Of a stretch of DNA of 64,000 nt, positions 58,046 to 64,000 are shown piece after piece; within the stretch, counting starts at the first letter, position 1; each line of letters starts with the position of its first letter. Both the position numbers and the translations under genes were made by a program. The notes under the pieces were generated by a model. That model saw nothing but the letters and a program-made list of their open reading frames with translations. It ran no database searches and was not told the origin of the DNA. Origin of the DNA: Gracilaria vermiculophylla (Eukaryota > Rhodophyta > Florideophyceae > Gracilariales > Gracilariaceae). The stretch lies in the NCBI GenBank assembly GCA_019155205.2, contig JAHNZQ020000227.1, positions 228,600-292,599 of the forward strand, given 5' to 3'.

Positions 58046-58672
58046 ATGTGGAGAAAGCAAGCCGCGTTCACGACGAGCACGACGTTTGCCGTCAGGACGA
58101 AAAGCGAGCCAGAGCACGCGTGCATGTGCGCGTCGAGCACGCAACGGACAAGCAAGGTGTCAAGGAGAACGATGATATTAGCGGCTCTAAGCTGCACGAC
58201 TCCGAGCGCAGTGCTGGCGTACTCGTCGCCGTACAAGCCTTCAGAAAACGAATCAAAGCCGCTGCCAGAGCGGCTGTACGATGCGAAGGCGCGAAGCACG
58301 GTGAAGCTGCCGTCGGGGCTGGAGTACTTCGACCTGACGGTCGGGGGCGGCGAGGAGGCGAAGCGAAACTCACAGGTTTGGATTTACTACACGACGCGGC
58401 TACGAGGGCTGAACGGCATCAAGCTGGACAGCTCGTACGACGAGAAGCTGCCGTCGGCGTTCAGCTTTCGCGTGGGGGAGGACAACGTTGTGGAGGGGCT
58501 GAGCGAGCTGGTGGAGGGCATGCAGGTGGGCGGGAAGCGAAGGGGCGTGCTGCCGCCGCAGATCGCGTACAGGAGCGTGGAGCAGAGACCGGTGGTGAGG
58601 GACTTCTTCGCCAAGCGGCGGCTGCTGAGCGTGCTGGAAACGAAGCGGGACGCGACGATCGTGTTCGAGTAA
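58046..58672 (+). CDS. Thylakoid-lumen FKBP-type prolyl isomerase
   Basis: 208 residues from ATG 58046. The N-terminus is bipartite: a transit part (MWRKQAAFTTSTTFAVRTK) and a twin-arginine signal SRRTMILAALSCTTPSAVLA, so export to the thylakoid lumen by the Tat path is expected. The FKBP domain follows: SGLEYFDLTVGGGEEAKRNS, QVWIYYTTRL, AFSFRVGEDNVVEGLSELVE and GMQVGGKRRGVLPPQIAYRS, ending in the final strand SVLETKRDATIVFE. Plant lumenal FKBPs form a large set implicated in photosystem assembly; this one is of the same kind but cannot be matched to a particular member. Some hydrophobic active-site residues differ from FKBP12 (YYTTRL for VHYTG), so isomerase activity may be weak. It is convergent with the 58789 gene. 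Confidence 0.85.
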   Translation: MWRKQAAFTTSTTFAVRTKSEPEHACMCASSTQRTSKVSRRTMILAALSCTTPSAVLAYSSPYKPSENESKPLPERLYDAKARSTVKLPSGLEYFDLTVGGGEEAKRNSQVWIYYTTRLRGLNGIKLDSSYDEKLPSAFSFRVGEDNVVEGLSELVEGMQVGGKRRGVLPPQIAYRSVEQRPVVRDFFAKRRLLSVLETKRDATIVFE

Positions 58673-58788
58673 GTTGGGCGCGCGCGGAGCGGCAGCGCAG
58701 CAACGAGCGCGGCAGAGCACTAACGCGGGAGGAGCTGTTTACCGAACCGGCGCGCAGCGTGGAGCTGGTCAAGTTGCGGTGAGCGGGG

Positions 58789-59121
58789 TCAAAGGTCGTC
58801 CGGGGAGGCGCGGAGGCTCTTGGTGAAGTTGGAGCGGTACGAGGGGTTGACGGCGAAGAGCAGGGGCCAGGCCAGCGCCAGCGGCAGGCGGAACGAGCTC
58901 TGGTACGACGTGCGGTGGAAGCCGCGGTAAAAGCGGTAGGCGCCGTAGAACCAGGCGCCCAGCACGAGCCAGTTGGGAATAAAGGGCAGCAGCGACATTC
59001 TCGGCGGGTGGCGCGCGCGGCGGCTGAGCGCGGGCGCTCGTGTGACGCACAGCGCCCGTGGGCGCGAGCGCGAGAGGAGCGCGCGGCGCGCGGAAACGGG
59101 CGGCGCGAAGGCGAAGCTCAT
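58789..59121 (-). CDS. Small plastid-targeted membrane protein, 110 residues
   Basis: From ATG 59121 the protein begins MSFAFAPPVSARRALLSRSR, a clear red-algal-type transit peptide with Phe at positions 3 and 5 and many Ser/Arg. The mature part is short and hydrophobic: SLLPFIPNWLVLGAWFYGAY, then RFYRGFHRTSYQSSFRLPLA and LAWPLLFAVNPSYRSNFTKS, i.e. one or two membrane segments and a positively charged end. It resembles small conserved cyanobacterial/plastid proteins with an 'R/G-F..T.Y' and 'A..P.Y...F' layout, but I cannot name the family. The frame is open 104 codons upstream; that part is composition-driven. It is convergent with the lumenal FKBP gene, with 116 bp between stop codons. Confidence 0.72.
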   Translation of the reverse strand: MSFAFAPPVSARRALLSRSRPRALCVTRAPALSRRARHPPRMSLLPFIPNWLVLGAWFYGAYRFYRGFHRTSYQSSFRLPLALAWPLLFAVNPSYRSNFTKSLRASPDDL

Positions 59122-60175
59122 GGCGGCGGCGGTGGTAGCGGCGGCGACGGTGGAGGCGGCGGCGCCAATGCGCAGGCCGAACTGGGGCCGCGGGTTAGGC
59201 TTGAGCTCAGCCGGGGGGGCGGGCGAGTGGCGAGCGAGCACAGCGCGCCAGTTGGCCAGGTGGCCAGGTGGCCAGCGCTGGGCAGCGGCGCGGCGAGCGC
59301 TGCACGGCAGCACGACAGGGCGCGTGGGCGGAGCGGAGTGAGTGCGACAGGCGTGGAGCATGCGAGGTGCAGCGTGATGGTGCGCTTGCGAGCGCAAGAA
59401 GAGCGCGCGCGGGAACGTGGCGGGCGTGGGCACACGCGACGCGGACCAACAGTGGACGCTGCGGTGTCACGCTTCTGCTCGAGGAGGGAGCGAGGTGATT
59501 TTTATTGAGTGGTGCTTTCTCCCGCGCAGTTCACGTGCGCAAGCGGCGAGCTGTGCGACCCGTGCAACACGTTGCGCGGTGAGTTGGCGCGCCCATCGAG
59601 CGAGGCAGAGACGACACGTGGCTGAGCACACGAGTTGGACCTTCACGCCTCGACCTTCTCCTTCGCGTGCCGGGCGACCTCGGCGCTCTTTTTGAAGGTA
59701 AGGTGGGCGCACCACGTGTACGACGTGTTTGGTGGCAGGAGGCTGCGGGGGGGTTTGCTTGTGGGCAAGCAAGCTTGCTGGCGGCGCCGTGGGGCGGGTG
59801 TTGACAGTGCCACTGGTGGTGCGCGTTGCGTGTGGAAGAGCAAAAAGATAAAAATAGAGGCCAACGCCCGTTGAATCTTTTGATGTTTGATTCGAGTTGT
59901 CGAGCTCATCTGTGAACGACAGGCACGTTTCGACGTACGAAGAGTTGCCGCGACGAGCGGATTGCATCTCAACATGGCGCGAGGCGCGAATCTTGCCGGT
60001 CGGAAAGCGCCCACAGATTCGGCCAATCGGCGCAGTGCGCGTGAGCGCATCGCGCGCTGCTCGCGGCCGTCACACACACGTCGCTGACGTAATGCGCCAC
60101 CTCGTGCCGTATTCAACTGGCACCGCCCCCGCCCTGCTTGTGCGTGAGCTGCCCGCCACTGCCGTCCGTGCCGCC
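59122..60175. promoter_or_regulatory. Divergent GC-rich region, no supported gene
   Basis: 1.05 kb between divergently transcribed genes. It includes a small tandem (ggccaggtggccag) near 59256-59275 and several Ala/Arg-rich open frames without domains. The frame of the next gene is open back to 59897. Confidence 0.4.
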
Positions 60176-60209
60176 ATGCTCCTCGCCGCTCTCTCCGCCC
60201 TGGCCGCCG

Positions 60210-60247
<38 letters not shown>

Positions 60248-63200
60248 TCGCACAGCTGCCTGTCGTCCACCGACGCCGTTTACGCCCTGCCCAACACTCC
60301 GCTAGCGCACCTCAACCCGTGGCTCGCCGCGGATGCCCTCTACGCTCGCCTCCGCCGCGCCGGGTGTCCGAAGCACCGTTCCGACGGCGCCGTGTGCTTC
60401 GACAAGCCGGCCGTCGGATCCGGTCTGGCTCAGCTCCCCTCCGGCCAGTTCCTGGCGCTCACGGACCGCGGCCCGAACCAGGACTGCGACACTCTCTACC
60501 GTCTCGACCCCGTCAAGTACGCCCACGCTCGGGGGAAGAGTGGAAAGGGCTTCCCTTTGCCCAAGTTTGCGCCCACCATCGTCCACCTAGCCGTCGCCGA
60601 CGACGCCACTCTCAAACCGCTCAAATACGTCCCGCTGCGCGGTTTCCATGGTGCCCCCATCACCGGCGTCTCCAACACTCGCCGTGATGACACCCCGTAT
60701 GGCCCAGACTGCGCTGCTGATGTCTTGCCGTATGACCCCTCCGGTTTGGATACCGAGGATCTCGCCGTCATCCCGGGCACCCACTATGTTGCCATTGCTG
60801 ATGAGTACTCCCCATCGGTCGTCGTCGCCAACTATCACACCGGTGTCATCGTTTCTCGTCACGTGCCGCGGAACCTGCGGTCGGAGCTTGGAGCCGCGTC
60901 GTATCCAATTGTGGCTGACATTCCTCCCGTATTTGCCAACCGCCGGAAGAACCGCGGCTTTGAGGCCATTGTCGTGGACAGACATGCCAAATATGTCATT
61001 GCCATCTTGCAATCCCCCATGCTAGGCGACGACGATGAGTTCACCGTCAACAACCTCATCATCCGCGCTGCATACTTCTCTGTCTCGATTTCCGACAGGG
61101 GCACGCCCATGCTCGCATACGAAAAGTCTTTTATCATCGAAGCTTCCAATCCGGATGCCTACGAGAACAAGACCAATGCCGCCAAGCACCTCAAGTACTC
61201 TGGTGCCCAATACCTCGCTGAGAACAAGTTCATCGCCCTTGAGCGTGCCAACGGTCAGGTCAAGCTCTTCCTCGTTGACTTTGAACACGCCACCAACATC
61301 GAGGCAACTAAGTATGCTGACAATCTTGCGCTCGAAGCCGAAACCAACGGCGAGAAGACCGCCGCTCAGCTGGGTGTCGTCGCTGCTTCGAAAACACTTG
61401 TTTGGGATTCTGCCCCGGTTGTCGGTGGTTCCGTCAACTTCACTGGTGCCTCCAAACAGGAAGGGTTCGTCGTCGATGTCAACGACCCCACAAAGGTGTG
61501 GATGCTCAACGACAATGATTTTGGCCTCGAATCAAATGGTCCAGTTGAAATGCGCAAGCTCTCGCTGGGTCGCTCCATCGCTGGTGCCACCGTTTGTGGC
61601 ACGCCGGAGCATCCGCCGCAGCCCGTCATTGATGTCAAACCGTCTAAGGCGATCAAGCTTGTTAACTCTCAGACTTTCCGCATTGCCAACGAGCCGGGCC
61701 TCGGCGCGGCTGAAAACCTTGACGTGGACGAGGACGCTCAGCGCGCCTACGTCGCCAACGATGACACCGGGGCTCTTGACATGTACGACATCTCTGTGTC
61801 CCCTCCTGCCCCCATGAAGTCGTACTCTGCTGGTGCCCCGTACAAACCGACTTCTGCCTCTGTTTGCAAGTTCGGAGATCTTGTTGCCGTTGCTTTCGCG
61901 AACGATGACGACGAGTTCGCCTCTGGACGTATTGATGTGCTTTCCAAAGACCTCAAGCTTTACCGAAAGATTCAGGAGTTCTCTTGCTTCCTTCCAGATC
62001 ATGTGAAGTGGTCTGACGACTGTAAGTTCTTGGTTGCTGCGTGTGAGGGTCAGGGTGCCTCCGTTCCAGGAGGTGTCTTGATCGCCGATTATGGTGCCCC
62101 TGGAACTGGGGATGGTTTCCGAGGTGTTGTCACCGCTAACTTCACGGCTTTCGACGGCCTTGCTGCCAAATTGGCTGAGAACGGTGTTCGTCTTATCGAA
62201 TCTAAGACTCCGAGCGTCGACCTCGAGCCGGAGTACGTTACCATCTACGGTAAGAACGCCTTCGTCACTGTTCAGGAAGCCAATGCTATTGCTGTCGTCG
62301 ATCTTTACGAAAGAAAGATCACTGAGCTCAAGCCTATCGGTTTCATTGATCGCAGCCGCCCTGGATTCGCTCTGGATGCATCCGACAAGGATGATGGCAT
62401 CAACATCAAGAACTATCCGTTCTTGTACGGCATGCCGCAGCCTGATACTATCCAACACTACGTTGCCGGTGATGGAAACGTGTATTTAGTGTTTGCCAAC
62501 GAGGGTGACTCAAAGGATGATGCTGAGGAGGCTCGTGGAGCAGATATTACTGATCCCGAGGAGCTCAACAGAACTGTTGTGGCAGGCCTGAAAGATCTTG
62601 TTGAAGACGAGACCGCTCTTGGCCGCCTCAAGTTCTCTTCCATCATGGGATATAATCCTTCTACCAACACCCAGGAGAAGATGTTCCACTTTGGTTCTCG
62701 CTCTTTTAGTATTATGTCCTTAAACGGCACGGTTGTCTTCGACTCTGGCGAATGGTTTGCTCGTATCCAGGAGAGGCATTTTCCACAAATTTTCAACGCC
62801 AACTCACTTGATTCTGAAAATCTGAGCGCGTCTCAGGCGGATGTTTTCGACGATCGGTACGTTGTTGTTGACTCTTTTCTTTAATTTTTTTTTGTCTCTT
62901 GCTAGTGTTCCAGTTTTCTAAATTCAAGCAAGTTCTAACAGCAATACTCATGTTTATCTGTTTGACCTTTCCTATCATAGTTCTGATGACAAAGGCATGG
63001 AACCGGAATCTCTTGCTCTCATGGAGAAGGACGGAAAGACTTATGCTTTCATCGGGTTCGAGCGCCCCTCTATTATTTCTGTCTTTGATATAACGAATCC
63101 GAGAGCACCTGTTTTCGTAGATGCTGTCCAAAATCACCCGATCAATGAGCCGATTGACAAGGTTTTCGCTGAAAAGCGTCAGGGCGACCTTGACCCAGAG

Positions 63201-63287
63201 GGACTGTTTGCTTCAAGCAAACTGAACAAGCTGATTGTCTCCGGATCCATATCGAGCACCGTGACTGTATATGACATTAAAATGTGA
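60176..63287 (+). CDS. Secreted phytase-like / choice-of-anchor I beta-propeller protein, one intron
   Basis: Exons 60176-62856 and 62981-63287 join to 995 residues. The signal peptide MLLAALSALAAV is followed by a poly-Ala run. The first half (about 50-470) resembles the esterase-like phytase domain: LPSGQFLALTDRGPNQDC, LDTEDLAVIPGTHYVAIADE, KQEGFVVDVNDPTKVWMLND. The second half has the choice-of-anchor I repeats: AENLDVDEDAQRAYVANDDT, LEPEYVTIYGKNAFVTVQEA, NAIAVVDLYERKITELKPIG and, across the splice, FDDR|SDDKGMEPESLALMEKDG ending SSTVTVYDIKM. Related bacterial proteins are secreted or wall-bound, and relatives are linked to alkaline phosphatase or biomineral surfaces; a phosphate-scavenging role is inferred only. 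ATG 60092 is an alternative start, but the signal peptide favours 60176. Confidence 0.88.
60212..60247 (+). repeat. (GCC)12 microsatellite coding poly-Ala
   Basis: Twelve GCC codons in a row extend the hydrophobic core of the signal peptide. Confidence 0.95.
62857..62980 (+). other. Intron of the phytase-like gene (124 bp)
   Basis: Donor GTACGT, branch candidate CTAAC at 62935-62939, acceptor CATAG. CG|T restores FDDRSDDKG, a conserved block. Unspliced reading stops at 62884. Confidence 0.92.
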
Positions 63288-63545
63288 TTACAACGTACAG
63301 TCTGTTTCAAAATCACATCACGTTGGCGTCAAAGAAAAAACCTTATAGGGATTACGCCATAGCGAAATTCTGCATCGAAACTGCAAAGATACTGTAATGT
63401 TGAAAGTCGTTGTACTTGCAGTCGCAATCCTCACATACGTTACAAAATTAGTTTACGCTTTAGACTACAGGAGCATGTCAGGAGTATTACATCCCTTGAT
63501 GCCTCACCTTATGCCTATTGTTCTATACCCTCACCCATTTGCATC
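63288..63545. other. Intergenic, no firm gene
   Basis: It contains part of a 72-codon ATG frame (63397-63615) whose first 21 residues look like a signal peptide (MLKVVVLAVAILTYVTKLVYA), but nothing else supports it. Confidence 0.35.
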
Positions 63546-63878
63546 ATGTCCCGAGGTAGACAGCGCGACTACGCGCAAAACAAATGCATCAGACTGGTAC
63601 ACATGTGGCGGCTGACGACGCTTTTTCTCATAAGACGTCGAGCCGTACGCCCCTCTACTGTTGACTCCCGCTTACTTTTGCGAGCTTTTGAGCAGTACAT
63701 CAGGGTAAGAAAGGACTATGAGTCTCAGATACTTTATTCGGAACGAATTTCAGCTTCGCAGTTCAGCTTCAACTTCATTGCTCTATCCAACTCGGAATGT
63801 CTCTTCTTATTTAGATTTGAAAAGAACAAAATCAAGACTCTCGTCACTTTAAATGGATGGCCGTCGTCCAGGATGTAG
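63546..63878 (+). pseudogene. Possible Harbinger-type transposase N-terminal fragment
   Basis: 110 open codons. The end of the frame, ALSNSECLFLFRFEKNKIKT followed by LVTLNGWPSS, resembles the segment 'L.D.E..F.FRF...DI..L...L.IP' found ahead of the DDE domain in PIF/Harbinger-like transposases of fungi and algae. The frame then stops at 63876-63878, and the remaining 122 bp to the window edge do not continue the similarity in any frame I could follow. It is either a decayed fragment or the first exon of something cut by the edge. Confidence 0.3.
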
Positions 63879-64000
63879 TGCAAACTACGAACGTGGCACA
63901 GACACGAGCCGCGTCGCGGAAGCACCACCAAGGTGTTCAAGCTTGCTCTCAATGAGAGGTGGCACAGCGAGAGAGCCCTCTGATAGGGTCGACACGAGCC

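Noticed and set aside
58012..58782. 256-codon frame overlapping the lumenal FKBP
   Set aside because: A shifted reading of the FKBP gene; the 58046 frame has the FKBP domain and a Tat signal.
63397..63615. 72-codon frame with a signal-peptide-like start
   Set aside because: Too short, no conserved motif, overlaps the transposase-like frame; recorded only as a possibility.
1..64000. CRISPR arrays, prophage, bacterial operons, rRNA genes
   Set aside because: None seen; the gene set, introns and targeting signals are those of a nuclear algal genome.

Overview
This window is eukaryotic nuclear DNA from a photosynthetic red alga. The clearest evidence is a nuclear-encoded phycobilisome linker (17979-19451), together with a PsbP-family lumen protein, a lumenal FKBP with a twin-arginine signal, and several N-terminal extensions carrying an Ala-Phe/Phe motif close to the Met, as in red-algal plastid transit peptides. 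Genes are mostly intronless, and the introns I can define are short (77-124 bp). The compact, intron-poor style recalls unicellular red algae such as Porphyridium relatives, but the species cannot be fixed from sequence alone.

Layout. 1-3.9 kb: TEL2/TELO2 (cut by the left edge), divergent from a plastid FemAB-like acyltransferase. 3.9-10.3 kb: gene-poor, with a broken Uma2-family nuclease gene. 10.3-19.5 kb: eIF2-alpha, a PsbP-family protein, an intact CENP-B/pogo-type transposase-derived gene without its catalytic acids, an acidic orphan and the phycobilisome linker. 19.7-24.1 kb: ubiquitin E1 head-to-head with a RING protein. 25.4-36.7 kb: ALG9, an orphan, ALG6 (one intron, reconstructed here), phosphatidylserine decarboxylase and VPS53. 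37.0-46.3 kb: an FKBP(SlyD-like)-MsrA fusion with four introns, a 1102-residue disordered protein, an AlkB-like dioxygenase and an ArfGAP. 47.0-58.7 kb: an mS26-like mitoribosomal protein (one intron), a PH-domain kinase with a long 11-residue repeat tail, a HINT protein, the PRP5/DDX46 helicase, NDOR1/TAH18 and a lumenal FKBP. 58.8-64 kb: a small plastid membrane protein, a secreted phytase-like/choice-of-anchor I protein (one intron) and a possible transposase fragment.

There is no operon-like organisation. Genes are housekeeping or plastid genes in mixed orientation, often divergent across 250-600 bp promoters or convergent with very close 3' ends. Base composition alternates sharply: very GC-rich islands (about 8.8-10.3, 23.0-24.6, 38.4-39.5, 46.9-48.3, 51.8-52.3 and 58.7-60.3 kb) cover promoters and 5' ends and contain long G or C homopolymers.

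Most interesting items: the kinase with synuclein/LEA-like 11-mers, the domesticated CENP-B-like transposase, the FKBP-MsrA chimera, the decayed Uma2 gene, and uniform splice signals (GTACGT-type donor, CTAAC branch site).
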